Part shown: piece by piece, positions 10,309 through 19,774 of the stretch | How positions within the stretch are numbered: position 1 is the stretch's first letter | Layout of the letters: each line of letters begins with the position of its first letter | Assembly (NCBI GenBank): GCA_942490705.1 | Contig: CALNXY010000005.1 | Span: 434,001-498,000, forward strand | Source: JAGRCP01 sp942490705 | GTDB lineage: Bacteria > Chloroflexota > Anaerolineae > Caldilineales > Caldilineaceae | Length of the DNA stretch: 64,000 nucleotides | Reading direction: 5' to 3' | Notes under the pieces: model-generated | What the model saw: only the letters and a program-made list of their open reading frames with translations | Databases searched by the model: none | Told to the model about the DNA's origin: nothing | Position numbers and translations under genes: made by a program

Positions 10309-10510
10309 AATCAACCGTTTTCGCCCTGAAAAGATAGCGGGAGGAGGCATTTCAGCATGGACCCCAGTATAGCATCAACGAACGCTCACTCCGAATCGAT
10401 GCCGTTCGCTGGCAAGCCCCATGCGTACAGGAAAAAATGGCCCTGCCATTTGTAGAATAAGCGGCGGAACGGATATACTTACCCTAACGTTTTGGGCTCA
10501 AGAAAGCAAT

Positions 10511-11179
10511 ATGAACATAGAAACGAAATATTCTGAAGAGTTGCATATCGATGGCGCAGAGGGGACATACCTGCCTGGCCTGAGCCATGAAGACGCTCAT
10601 GCAGGGGAGGTGATGTCGACGCATGCAGCAGACGCGCCCAAACCGATCGAGGCGGAAGCTGATTCCACCGGTTTCAGTTGGCGCTTAGCGATCGGCGAAA
10701 GCCTGCAGATCGTTCTCCCTGCGTTGGTGCTGGCGACGGTCGTCCACTTTTTTCTGGCACAGGCTACAGTCGTCTACGGCCAGAGTATGGAGCCCAATCT
10801 CTATCAGCACCAGCGATTGGTCGTCGATAAGGTGAGTTTCCGGCTGCATCCGCCCCAGCGTGGCGACATCGTTGTCCTTGATCTTCCCCAAATGGATGAG
10901 ATGCTGGTCAAGCGAGTGGTTGGCATGCCGGGCGAACGCATTGAAATATTCGACGGCATTGTGTACGTCAATGATGAGCCCTTGCCAGAGCCGTTCCCCC
11001 ATGACTTGACGGCGTACGACATGCCGGAAATCACGCTTGCGCCACTTCACTATTTTGTGTTGGGTGATAATCGCGGCAACAGCAATGACAGCCGCTCCTT
11101 TGGCGGAATCCACCGCGACTATATTGTGGGCAGAGTCTGGCTCCGTTACTGGCCAATCAATCAGATGACAATCTTTTAG
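10511..11179 (+). CDS. lepB: Signal peptidase I
   Basis: About 222 residues from the ATG at 10,511. One membrane helix (IVLPALVLATVVHFFLA) precedes the catalytic serine in YGQSMEPNL. The general-base lysine lies in VKRVVGMPGERIEI, and the C-terminal signature FVLGDNRGNSNDSRSFGGI is intact. The enzyme cleaves signal peptides from exported proteins at the outer face of the cytoplasmic membrane. The stop is three bases before the next gene, so lepB and the AI-2E/HAD gene are likely co-transcribed. An unusual acidic N-terminal extension of about 55 residues precedes the helix. Confidence 0.93.
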   Translation: MNIETKYSEELHIDGAEGTYLPGLSHEDAHAGEVMSTHAADAPKPIEAEADSTGFSWRLAIGESLQIVLPALVLATVVHFFLAQATVVYGQSMEPNLYQHQRLVVDKVSFRLHPPQRGDIVVLDLPQMDEMLVKRVVGMPGERIEIFDGIVYVNDEPLPEPFPHDLTAYDMPEITLAPLHYFVLGDNRGNSNDSRSFGGIHRDYIVGRVWLRYWPINQMTIF

Positions 11180-11182
11180 AAT

Positions 11183-12955
11183 ATGACATCCCGACGTTGG
11201 AGTAACGTCACCAAAATCATCGTCGTAGCAGCGCTGGCGATCCTGGCCATCGTTCTGCTCATCACCTTCCGCGTCATGATCATTCCCACGATCGTGGCGT
11301 TTTTGGTTGCCTTCATTTTCAGCTACCCGGTAAATTGGGTGCAGCGCCGCACCGGCTGGCCGCGTGGCATTACTGTGGGTCTGCTATATCTCATCATCCT
11401 GGCAGCGGTTGTAATCATTCCCGCGATCTTCATTCCCCGCGTCGATGTAACCGCATCGGTGAACGACACCATCACGGACCTGATCGACAGCCTGCAAAGT
11501 GAAGCCTTTGATCGCGTCATCATCATTGGCCCCTATCAGCTATCAACCAATAGCGCCTTCCAGCAGTTGGGTGATCTTCTCCAGGGGTTTGCGGTCTCTA
11601 CGGGCAATCCCTTCACAATCTTTCGCAACTTCACAACCGGCGTGCTCACGGCACTCTATGTGGTCGTCCTCAGTTTCTGGATAATAAAGGACTTTCAGCG
11701 CCTACAACGTGCGACCATTGAGCGCGTGCCGAGCGAGTACCAGGAAGAGATGCGCCAAATCGGCCTGGAACTCGGCGCAATTTGGGACACCTTCCTGCGC
11801 GGTCAGATCGTTCTCGCCATCGTCGTAGGGTTTATCACGTGGATCATGCTCTCACTTTTGGGCATGCCCAATGCTGGCGGGTTGGCGCTGTTGGCTGGGT
11901 TTATGGAATTCTTGCCAACCATCGGTCCTGGCGTCAGTATGGCGATTGGGACGACCTTCGCTCTCTTCCGCGGCTCAACCTATGAATTTTTTGGCAACAA
12001 CCTTACCTATGCCATTATCGTGCTCGCCGCCTATAACGTCTTAACGTGGTTCGAGAGCGCCTATCTCATTCCCCGGCTGATTGGCTCGCGTGTGCGCCTG
12101 CATCCGGCAGTAACGTTCGTCGCCATCATCAGCGGCGCGCTCTCCTTTGGTCTGCTGGGCGTGCTACTGGCGACGCCGGTCGTGGCGAGTAGTCGCGTCC
12201 TATTAGACTACGTCTACCACAAATTGCTAGACCAGAATCCGTTTGAAAGCGCCGAGGTCGGCCAACCTGCCGTCCGCATCCGCGGGCTGATTGCAGGCCG
12301 CAAGATTGAGGGGATCATCTTCGACTTGGATGGCACCTTGACTGACCTCGACTGGTATATGGCCGATAGTTTGGTCGATCGTACCACTTGGTTCAACCGG
12401 CTCGTCTCTGCCGAGCGCCGGCAGCGGATTGCCCAACGGATGATGATTGCTGGCGAAGGCAGCGTTAATTTTCTGATCAAGCGCCTGGAACGACTGGACC
12501 GTGATCGTTATCTGACCCGCTTCCAGCCCCTTTTTGACCAAGTTCGCGGCTATCCGCCGCCTGAAGAATTAGCGCTCACGGAAGAGGTTGGCGCTACGCT
12601 CAACGCGCTCCATCATCAATATAAGCTCGGGCTTGTGACCACACGACGCCGTGAGCAGGTGGATGAATTTCTGACGCGGGTCGAGCTTGACCCGAGCACC
12701 TTTGACACCATCATCGCCCGCGACGATGTGCGCAATTTACAGCCCCACAGCGAAGCGCTGCTGCTGGCAGCACAAGAAATGGGCCTGGAACCGGAAAATG
12801 TGCTCGTTGTCTGCGACACGGATGGCAGCCTGCGTTCGGGCGGGGCGGCCAACATGGCGACCAGTGGCGTACTGGGTGGCCTGAGTGACGCGGACGATTT
12901 CTCCAGTGCAGACCTTGTCCTCTCCACGCCTGGAGAATTGACCGACTGGCTCTAG
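11183..12955 (+). CDS. AI-2E family permease fused to a C-terminal HAD-type phosphatase
   Basis: 590 residues in one uninterrupted frame. Residues 1-350 are a typical AI-2E/PerM permease with six to eight membrane helices and the conserved ESAYLIPRLIGSRVRLHP near 290 and GLLGVLLATPVVASS near 325. A HAD domain follows: motif I FDLDGTLTD with Asp381 and Asp383, a helical cap, the motif II threonine in LGLVTTRRREQ, and motif IV VLVVCDTDGSLRSGG. The permease part probably exports or exchanges a small signal or ion; the HAD part faces the cytoplasm and should hydrolyse a phosphate ester. The fusion is not the usual arrangement for either family. It follows lepB by three bases and is followed by the broken PucC-like gene. 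Confidence 0.85.
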   Translation: MTSRRWSNVTKIIVVAALAILAIVLLITFRVMIIPTIVAFLVAFIFSYPVNWVQRRTGWPRGITVGLLYLIILAAVVIIPAIFIPRVDVTASVNDTITDLIDSLQSEAFDRVIIIGPYQLSTNSAFQQLGDLLQGFAVSTGNPFTIFRNFTTGVLTALYVVVLSFWIIKDFQRLQRATIERVPSEYQEEMRQIGLELGAIWDTFLRGQIVLAIVVGFITWIMLSLLGMPNAGGLALLAGFMEFLPTIGPGVSMAIGTTFALFRGSTYEFFGNNLTYAIIVLAAYNVLTWFESAYLIPRLIGSRVRLHPAVTFVAIISGALSFGLLGVLLATPVVASSRVLLDYVYHKLLDQNPFESAEVGQPAVRIRGLIAGRKIEGIIFDLDGTLTDLDWYMADSLVDRTTWFNRLVSAERRQRIAQRMMIAGEGSVNFLIKRLERLDRDRYLTRFQPLFDQVRGYPPPEELALTEEVGATLNALHHQYKLGLVTTRRREQVDEFLTRVELDPSTFDTIIARDDVRNLQPHSEALLLAAQEMGLEPENVLVVCDTDGSLRSGGAANMATSGVLGGLSDADDFSSADLVLSTPGELTDWL

Positions 12956-12957
12956 CC

Positions 12958-14020
12958 ATGATGACCTGGCGCAGAGTTCTGCAGGTGGCCCTGATCCACG
13001 TTGGCGTTTCGATCACGGTTGTGCCGGTGACGAGCACGCTGAACCGCGTTATGATTGCGGATATGGGCTTTCAGCAACACTGGTCGCGGCCCTGGTTGCT
13101 CTCCCTTATCTGCTCTCCCCCCTGCAAGTCGCGGTCGGGAATCATGCCGATACGCATACCCTGTGAGGCCGCAGGCGTTCTCCATGGATCGTCATTGGCG
13201 GGCTGATGGCTTCCTTTTGCAGCTATTTTGCCGCCCATGCCGCCTACCGGCTCTACGATGAACTTCCGCTCAGCCTGGTAATCGCAGCTGGTTCATTTGT
13301 GGTATGGGGCGTGGGGGTCAACATCGCGTCAGTGAGTTACCTGTCACTGGTTACAGACCTTACGGAAGGTCAAGAAGGTTGGCGGAGTCGCGCCATCAGC
13401 GTGATGTGGACGGCCATGATCCTCTCCACCATCGTCATTAGCATCCATGCACACGATGTCCTCCTGGAGCCCTATGGAGCTGAAACGCTGGGAATGACCG
13501 CATCGCAAACTTCACGCCTCACCGCAGTCTGGGGCGTTGGCGTCTTCACTACGCTGACAGTCGGCGTGCCCATCATGCGGCGGCTAGGAAAAAAGCGCAG
13601 CGCAAACCTGGGCGCGTGCCTTACCGCGATTGCCTTTGCCTGCATTATTGGTTCGGGCCTGGCGGGCAACGTCAATGCCTTCATGGCGTCGGTCCTCGGG
13701 CTTGGACTGGGCGGCGGCTTGATGACCGTTAGCAACCTGAGCTTCATGCTTGACATGACGGTGCCCCAAGCGGCCGGGCTCTACTGGGCGCGTGGGGTGT
13801 GGCCAATTTGGCGGGTCAGGCCCTGGGCAGCATCGCCAGCGGCCTGTTGCGCAACGTCATGTTGGGGATTACCGGCAACGCGCTGGCCGGATACGTGACT
13901 GTGTTTGGTCTGGAAATCGCCGGGTTGCTGTTGGCCATGTGGCTCTTTCGTACTATCTCGGTGGCAGAATTTCGCGAGGCAGCAGATCTCCATTTGCATG
14001 ATGCGCTTTCACTGGCATAA
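12958..14020 (+). pseudogene. PucC/BCD-family MFS transporter, interrupted by two frameshifts and a nonsense codon
   Basis: Joining frames restores one MFS protein of about 350 residues. The N-terminus (ALIHVGVSITVVPVTSTLNR) is in one frame up to about 13,070. There a missing base moves the sequence to the frame encoding ATLVAALVALPYLLSPLQV. An in-frame TGA at 13,164-13,166 sits where related proteins have Trp before GRRR. A further single-base loss near 13,783 shifts to the frame AWGVANLAGQALGSIASGLL. PucC-type carriers were first tied to bacteriochlorophyll proteins but also occur in non-phototrophs, and no pigment genes are nearby. The lesions could be sequencing errors or real decay; the TGA in place of TGG is harder to blame on a homopolymer error. 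Confidence 0.7.
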
Positions 14021-14185
14021 GCTTGCAGCCATTGCGCTCAACGTAGCGGATCACTACGGAAGCAAGGCAACAGTTGCGCCGGCCCAAGGCATGCTATCAT
14101 GTTGCGCGCTATTTTCGGACACCACGCCAGAGACTGACTCCAGGCATGCAGCCGACACGATTTGATTGAGTGTAAGACAGAAACT

Positions 14186-14476
14186 ATGGTCAAAATTCTA
14201 ATTAGTTATGATATGCAGGACGGACAAGAGGAAGCCTGCCAGGAGTATCTGGCCAACAAAGTCGCGCCGCTCTTGGCGCGTAAAGGCTTTAGCCTCAATG
14301 ATGTCTGGTACACCATGTGGGGCGACTCACCCCAGATCCTTGGCGGCGGTGAAGTAAATAGTCTGGATGCCGCCCGCAGCATCTTTCTTTCCTCCGAGTG
14401 GGACGAAATTGAAGAAGAGCTGGAACCGATGACGCACAACTTCAGGGTGCGGATCTTCCGTCCGGAGGACGAATGA
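14186..14476 (+). CDS. Small ferredoxin-like fold protein of unknown function
   Basis: About 96 residues from the ATG at 14,186 (MVKILISYDMQDG); eight more codons upstream are possible but lack a good ribosome site. The pattern of a strand, a long helix rich in E and A, a strand (FSLNDVWYTMWG), a helix and a final strand (HNFRVRIFRPEDE) resembles dimeric alpha-beta barrel (ABM/NIPSNAP-like) proteins. No catalytic residues are recognised. The stop overlaps the next start (ATGA at 14,473), so it is translationally coupled to the caspase-fold candidate. Confidence 0.6.
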   Translation: MVKILISYDMQDGQEEACQEYLANKVAPLLARKGFSLNDVWYTMWGDSPQILGGGEVNSLDAARSIFLSSEWDEIEEELEPMTHNFRVRIFRPEDE

Positions 14477-15258
14477 CAGCGAGAGAGGACGCTACTCTGC
14501 CTCAATCCACCGCGCCTGCGCTCGGATCCTCAGCGGAATCCGCACGCTCCGTGCTGCCAGCAGAAGAAAAACCACTGGCGCTAGTCGTCTTTCTGGAAAA
14601 TGTGGGGCACGTTTTGGGTCTCAATCTTCCACACTGGACCATGCGCGCGATTGACTATGTGACTGAAGAGTATGCCAAAATCCTGCTGCACGTCCACGGC
14701 GCCTATCGGCGCTACGATCGCGTCGTCATTTTGGAGGATGCCGATGCCAATGGCCCTGCTTTGACGAATGCACTGGTCGATTGTAGCCGCACCCATCGCG
14801 TGGATGTGCTGCTGCTCGTCCACGGTCATGAAGGGAAGCTCGTCGGCCATGAAGGCAAAGTCATGGTCGGCATGGAAACCTTCCTCCCTCTGCTGATCGC
14901 CTATCGACAGAACCCCGGCCTGCTAGATATTCGCGCGGTCTATGGGCTCAATTGCCATGGCGCAACTTTGGCATCGATGTGGATCGAACTTGGTGCAGAG
15001 GTTGTCAACGGCGCCGCCGGGGTCAACTGGTTTCCTGAACCCAGTCTCACTGTCTTTCTACACAACTGGCTCAAGGGCAATAGCTTTAGCGATGCAGTCC
15101 AGAAGAGCAACCGCCGTGCAGATCGCGTTTGGCGGACTATCTTGCGCAACAAGCCTGACCAGCCGCCCCATCCGTGGATTTCCTCTAGTCGCCAAATCGT
15201 CTACGGGCGACGTGATATTTCTATCGATAGCAAAACGAACCCGGAAGCACTCACATAA
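14473..15258 (+). CDS. Caspase-fold (clan CD) cysteine peptidase-like protein, candidate
   Basis: 261 residues, cytoplasmic (no signal or membrane helix). The core alternates hydrophobic strands with His and Cys at the positions expected in clan CD peptidases: VDVLLLVHGHEG (His117 or His119 after a strand) and IRAVYGLNCHGATL (Cys161 after the next strand), followed by GAEVVNGAAGVNW. In caspases, gingipains and legumains the His-Gly dyad follows one central strand and the Cys ends the next. The first 30 residues are Ala/Ser-rich and look disordered. Family identity is inferred from this pattern only. It is coupled to the ABM-like gene by a 4-base overlap and followed by a strong terminator. 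Confidence 0.5.
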   Translation: MTAREDATLPQSTAPALGSSAESARSVLPAEEKPLALVVFLENVGHVLGLNLPHWTMRAIDYVTEEYAKILLHVHGAYRRYDRVVILEDADANGPALTNALVDCSRTHRVDVLLLVHGHEGKLVGHEGKVMVGMETFLPLLIAYRQNPGLLDIRAVYGLNCHGATLASMWIELGAEVVNGAAGVNWFPEPSLTVFLHNWLKGNSFSDAVQKSNRRADRVWRTILRNKPDQPPHPWISSSRQIVYGRRDISIDSKTNPEALT

Positions 15259-15259
15259 A

Positions 15260-15293
15260 AAACTGGCCGTGATCGGTTGATCATGGCCAGTTT
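15260..15293. terminator. Bidirectional terminator hairpin between convergent genes
   Basis: Fifteen-base stem AAACTGGCCGTGATC / GATCATGGCCAGTTT with a GGTT loop and one G-T type mismatch, located between the plus-strand caspase-like gene and the minus-strand multi-CNB gene. Confidence 0.85.
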
Positions 15294-15349
15294 GATGAAC
15301 TTCTTCAATTTTGCGCACGGATTCTTGCCGAGCGCATCAGTTCTTGGTG

Positions 15350-17935
15350 CTACTTCGTCGTCTTGGCGTACACAATTTCGTAACTAGTGTGGATGCCGCG
15401 GAAGCGATCCTCGATACTGCCCATACCTGCGCCCTGGACCACCTCGCTCGGCAATCCTTCAACCTTCACGCTATACGCATATCCGGCCGCATACATCTGA
15501 AAATTGAAGCCTAGGTCCGGCGGCGCCTTATCCTCGACATTACCTGTATGACTGCCATCACCCCAGAAAACCGTGACTGGCTGTCCTACCACGCGACTCC
15601 CGCTTTCATCCAAAGTATCAACGTAGATGTGATGCTTGCCGCCCGATTCTTTCTCATTCAGGAAACGCGCCTCAACGACTCGCCAGTACTGTTCACCCGG
15701 TTGTACATTCGCAGGGATAACGTTGATGCCCAGCTGGTCTAAGCGGCCATCCCAGGCGACAGGCAGCGCGGCTGCAGCTTCAACCACCGGCTCCGGCTCA
15801 GCCTCCTGGACAACGGGGGCGGCCGCGACCTGCTGAACAACAGGCTGTGGTGTCGGCGTATTCGTCGGCAGAGGCGTCGGCGTAATGGTCGGCGTGGCCG
15901 TAGGAATCGGCGTGCTGGTGGGGAAAGGCGTGTAGGTTGGCGTGGCCGGCACCTGCTGGTCGACCAGTGCGACTGCCTGTGCCAAGGCGTCGTCCATCGC
16001 GGCGACTTGGAAGCTACCGATACTGTAAACGGCATCGATTGCACTATTGCTCGGCGCGACCGGGTCGGTCGCCATCCCGGCTCCACTCAGCATGCGATTC
16101 ATGGCCATGGGCGCTGCCACGACAAGTAGATAGCCGAGCAGAAGCAATAATACGATCAATTGCACTTTGGCCAGCGTGTCTAGATCGCGGAACCAACGAA
16201 TCGGCCCTCGGCGTGAGCTGCCGGCATCTTCCAGAGGCACGGGCTGCGGTGCTGCGTAGGCTGAAGCCTGGGCCATTCCCGGCCCGGCCGCGGCATACTC
16301 TGGGAAGGGTACGCCTGGCTGTTCACTCATACGCTGGCTGAGAATGCGGCTGATGTTGATCGCCAGGCTTGGGTGTGCGGCGAGGAGAAGATTAAAGTCC
16401 TCTTTGCTCAGCGTCCATACGTCAGCATCGGTCTCAGCAACTGCACTTGAGTTATGAGGCTGATTGCTCAGCAGCGCGCGCTCGCCGAACGCTTCGCCTG
16501 GTCCCAGAATCCAACTGCCACCGCTCAACGGCTGGATGCGAATCTGTCCTTGCTCCAACAAGAAGAGATGCTCTGCCGGGGCGCTGGCACGAAAGATCTG
16601 TTCGCCGGCCCGGAAACGATTCGGCTCCAGATGTTGCGCGATCTGGCTTAGTTCAGCATCATCCAGATCAGCAAAGAGCCGGAAGGCGCGAATATGATCC
16701 AGGTTACCGCCATTGGCTCCCGCAGTAGACAGTCGCGTGGCCAAACCAGCGCTAAGCGCTTTGCCGATTGCGGGATACTGCTGGGTCAGTGCATCCAGGT
16801 CGGCTTTATGTAGCGTCCATAGGTTGGTATGGCGCGTAGACGTAGCGTCCTCAGTTCGCAACTGACCGCTTACGAGGCTCAACTCGCCGAAATAGCCATC
16901 AGGGCCAATCCGTGCTAATTCCTCCAGAATGCCAGCCGCGTTTTCGGCCGCCAGCTCTACCTCACCCGTTTCAATGAGATAGACGGCATCGCCGGTTTCG
17001 CCCGTGCGATAAACTCGCTCGCCCGCAGCAGCATGCTCTAACCGCATGCGCTGGGCAATCGCCTGGAGCGTCTGCGGCGGCAGTTCGGCAAAGATGGGCA
17101 TTTGGGCCAAACGCATGACGGCCCGGGCCTGATCAGGACGGCTAAGCGGTGCGTTGACGCTGCTGCTCAGCTGACGGCGCAATCCCGGATGCTGACTGTT
17201 AAGCGCCTGGAATTCCTCGGCCGAGAGCGTCCATAAAAAGGCGTTTGCCTCAGCTACGGCGCTATTGGTATAGGGTTTGCCAGTCAACAGCGGCGTTACG
17301 CCAAGCAACTGGCCTGCGCCAATCGTTGAAGTCTCTTCGACGCTGTTGGCGGTATCCGGCTGTAATTCGACCGTACCCTCTTCCACAAGAAAAATGCCGC
17401 GTGACGGTTCGCCAGCATGATAGAGCACATCACTATTCGCCGAAGTCTGCGCCCGTAACTTTGCCGCTACAGCTTCCAGGGTATGTCGCGGCATACCCTG
17501 AAATTCAGGGGTTGCACCCAGCGTTTGCACCAGGTAATCCTGCATCTGTGCAATCTGACTGCCAAAGTTCTGGCCCAGCTTAATGCCGATAGCAGGATGG
17601 TTGAGCACGACCTCGCGCAGGTGCTGATCAGACAGGAACCAATACGCCAAATCGGAGACCGCCGTCGCCGTCAGCTCGTGGCGACCGTGACGGAAGAGAC
17701 CGTCTTCACCAAGGACACTACCGGGGCCAAGGGTCGCCAACGTCGCGCCGCTACTTGTCGTCAAGCGAACAAAGCCCTGACCGATTAGGTAGAGAGCTTC
17801 TGAGGGGTCACCAGCCTCAAAGAGCAGCGTGCCTGCGTTTGCAGTGCTGGCTTCAAAGCCTTCCCCAATAATTTTCTGTTCATCTTCGCTCAGCCCTGCA
17901 AAGAGCGGGGCGAATTGTATGAACTCTTCTTTCAC
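15350..17935 (-). CDS. Membrane protein with four cyclic-nucleotide-binding-like domains and an extracytoplasmic C-terminal domain
   Basis: About 861 residues. A GTG at 17,935 is chosen because GGGAGG lies 6 bases upstream. Four CNB folds follow one another (about residues 5-115, 140-250, 280-385, 420-520), each with the glycine-rich LGPGSVLGEDGLF-type loop, for example YFGELSLVSGQ and AFGERALLSNQ. None has the phosphate-binding arginine of true cAMP receptors (P-R-A/S-A), so ligand binding is doubtful. One membrane helix (KVQLIVLLLLLGYLLVVAA) lies near 600, then a Pro/Thr linker (TPTYTPFPTSTPIPTATPT), then a beta-rich domain of about 120 residues ending HTSYEIVYAKTTK. The protein likely passes a signal or tether between cytoplasm and envelope. 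A related C-terminal domain occurs in the next gene upstream. Confidence 0.75.
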   Translation of the reverse strand: MKEEFIQFAPLFAGLSEDEQKIIGEGFEASTANAGTLLFEAGDPSEALYLIGQGFVRLTTSSGATLATLGPGSVLGEDGLFRHGRHELTATAVSDLAYWFLSDQHLREVVLNHPAIGIKLGQNFGSQIAQMQDYLVQTLGATPEFQGMPRHTLEAVAAKLRAQTSANSDVLYHAGEPSRGIFLVEEGTVELQPDTANSVEETSTIGAGQLLGVTPLLTGKPYTNSAVAEANAFLWTLSAEEFQALNSQHPGLRRQLSSSVNAPLSRPDQARAVMRLAQMPIFAELPPQTLQAIAQRMRLEHAAAGERVYRTGETGDAVYLIETGEVELAAENAAGILEELARIGPDGYFGELSLVSGQLRTEDATSTRHTNLWTLHKADLDALTQQYPAIGKALSAGLATRLSTAGANGGNLDHIRAFRLFADLDDAELSQIAQHLEPNRFRAGEQIFRASAPAEHLFLLEQGQIRIQPLSGGSWILGPGEAFGERALLSNQPHNSSAVAETDADVWTLSKEDFNLLLAAHPSLAINISRILSQRMSEQPGVPFPEYAAAGPGMAQASAYAAPQPVPLEDAGSSRRGPIRWFRDLDTLAKVQLIVLLLLLGYLLVVAAPMAMNRMLSGAGMATDPVAPSNSAIDAVYSIGSFQVAAMDDALAQAVALVDQQVPATPTYTPFPTSTPIPTATPTITPTPLPTNTPTPQPVVQQVAAAPVVQEAEPEPVVEAAAALPVAWDGRLDQLGINVIPANVQPGEQYWRVVEARFLNEKESGGKHHIYVDTLDESGSRVVGQPVTVFWGDGSHTGNVEDKAPPDLGFNFQMYAAGYAYSVKVEGLPSEVVQGAGMGSIEDRFRGIHTSYEIVYAKTTK

Positions 17936-18114
17936 AAGTTTCCTCCCAGGCGGCACGGGACATTGGATTGAACGATTCTATCAACCGTGCACACTGTTGT
18001 ACAGTGTAGAATTGTTCGCCTTTTTTGCCAAGATAGAGCAGGATCGGTAACGCGTTTCTCGCAACAGGAAACCATACGTTCCGCCTACAAACAGTCAACG
18101 CTCAGCGCAACCGC

Positions 18115-19515
18115 TTAATAATTGCGCTGGAACGTGGCTTCCCAACTATGATGCCCTTGACAGCCGTATGAGCTATAGAAGACGTCACAATCAGCCGAGT
18201 CTGAGCAGTAGCCGCCTGCAATCAACGTATCTTTGTCGATATCACGCGAACGAGTGGTGAAGCCCTCAGCGCGGTCGCTGACCACGTCACGACCGTCATC
18301 GTTGCGCAACACAAAGAAGCCTTCGCCGCTGCCATGCAGGTCGTACTCAATGATGCCATCGCCCTTCCCCTGATCGCCGGTCACCAAGACCTCGCCCACA
18401 TAGATTCCTTGAAGCGCCACACCATTAAGCCGAATACCATTGGCGTCGATGACGTTGATGCGCAGGAGATGCTGTCCAGCACAGCTGCCGTTTTCATCTT
18501 TAGACCACATACGGCGTTCAACAAGGCGAAACTGCGGTTGCCCAGACGCATCGGCTGCCGGCGGCTCGGCTTCTGGTGGCGCTGCTTCTGCTTCTGCCGG
18601 CGCGGGCTCGGCTTCGGCCACCGGTGCGGGTTCGGGCGCGGCCGTCGGTGCGGGCAGCGGCGGAATGTCGGCTGCTACGGCAATCGCGTCAAAGCTACCG
18701 ACCTGTTCGACCAATTGCCCATAGACCCAACCCAACTGGCCATTGTCCAATTCGACCTGCCACCAGTCGCCGGCATCATTCTTACCGACCACAACATACT
18801 CTTCATTCTCATCGAAGAGATCGACAATTTCATACGCGGTATCAGGCCCGCTACGCACATTCATGCTGAGCGTAGCGCGCACAATGGGCTCAACGGACGG
18901 CACCTCTGTCGCGGTTGGTTCCGGCAGAAGTGAGTCCGGCGCTTCTGCATCAGCGCTTTCATCTTCCCCGACCTGGTCAAGCCCTTCCTCGGCACTGTCT
19001 GTGGCAGAATCTGCAGCAGATTCAGTGGTCGTTGGTGCAGATTCATCGCCATTACTGGTCGATTCTCGCGGCGACGCCGACGTCACGCCGGCCTCCTCAT
19101 CTGCCGGCGCAACCACCACTTTGGCCGGACCGACCAAGGCGGGTGCGGCCTCAGCAGCTGCGGCCAGCCCCTGAATCAGATTATTCTGCAGAGCGTATGC
19201 ATCAATCGTAGCCGAATCCAAGCCAAGTGCGTCGGTCAACTGCACCAAGGCGGCAGACAAGTCTGGATCTGCACCGGCTGCAATCGTGGTCTCTGCAACA
19301 TAGACCAGCCATTGCTCGTCATTGGCCACATCTATCTCACTAACTCGCTGGCGCGCCTCATCCAAATTGCCGCTGGCTGCGAAATCACGGGCAATCTGAT
19401 GGGTCTGCTGGAGCAGGGCCTCATCGTTCTCAGCTGACTCCTCCGGTCCGCACGCAGACAAAAGCAAGAGCGAACAGCACAGAGCCAATAGCAACAGCCT
19501 GGCCGGGCGTCTCAT
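18115..19515 (-). CDS. Lipoprotein with SH3-like domain and C-terminal beta domain
   Basis: About 466 residues from the ATG at 19,515, chosen because it opens a lipoprotein signal (MRRPARLLLLALCCSLLLLS then AC). An acidic Ser/Ala/Glu-rich linker is followed by a bacterial SH3 domain around residues 210-275 (ATLSMNVRSGPDTAYEIV through GQLGWVYGQLVEQVG). After a Pro/Ala/Glu linker comes a C-terminal domain beginning FRLVERRMWSKDENGSC with four to six cysteines and ending HHSWEATFQRNY. SH3_3 domains of this kind usually bind the cell wall. The last domain resembles that at the end of the neighbouring CNB protein in spacing and key residues, so the two genes may act together on the cell surface. 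Confidence 0.78.
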   Translation of the reverse strand: MRRPARLLLLALCCSLLLLSACGPEESAENDEALLQQTHQIARDFAASGNLDEARQRVSEIDVANDEQWLVYVAETTIAAGADPDLSAALVQLTDALGLDSATIDAYALQNNLIQGLAAAAEAAPALVGPAKVVVAPADEEAGVTSASPRESTSNGDESAPTTTESAADSATDSAEEGLDQVGEDESADAEAPDSLLPEPTATEVPSVEPIVRATLSMNVRSGPDTAYEIVDLFDENEEYVVVGKNDAGDWWQVELDNGQLGWVYGQLVEQVGSFDAIAVAADIPPLPAPTAAPEPAPVAEAEPAPAEAEAAPPEAEPPAADASGQPQFRLVERRMWSKDENGSCAGQHLLRINVIDANGIRLNGVALQGIYVGEVLVTGDQGKGDGIIEYDLHGSGEGFFVLRNDDGRDVVSDRAEGFTTRSRDIDKDTLIAGGYCSDSADCDVFYSSYGCQGHHSWEATFQRNY

Positions 19516-19774
19516 GATCTGAGTGTGGAGTGGAGAAAGCGGGGTGAGGAGAAAAGAAGGGTACGTAATTTGTGAATGTAAGTAGCGTATTGTCATCATC
19601 CGGTTTCGCCTAATGCCTGTTCCTGTTATAATCCTGCTACACCAACGCACGGCCGAGCCAAACAGTTTCAATAGGTGCGTACGCCCTGTCAAGCGGGCAG
19701 GAAAGCAAAGATAACGGGCATTAGAACAAAGGTCAGGAACAACAGTTCAATTTCTGTACGGGTCACTATATCTA

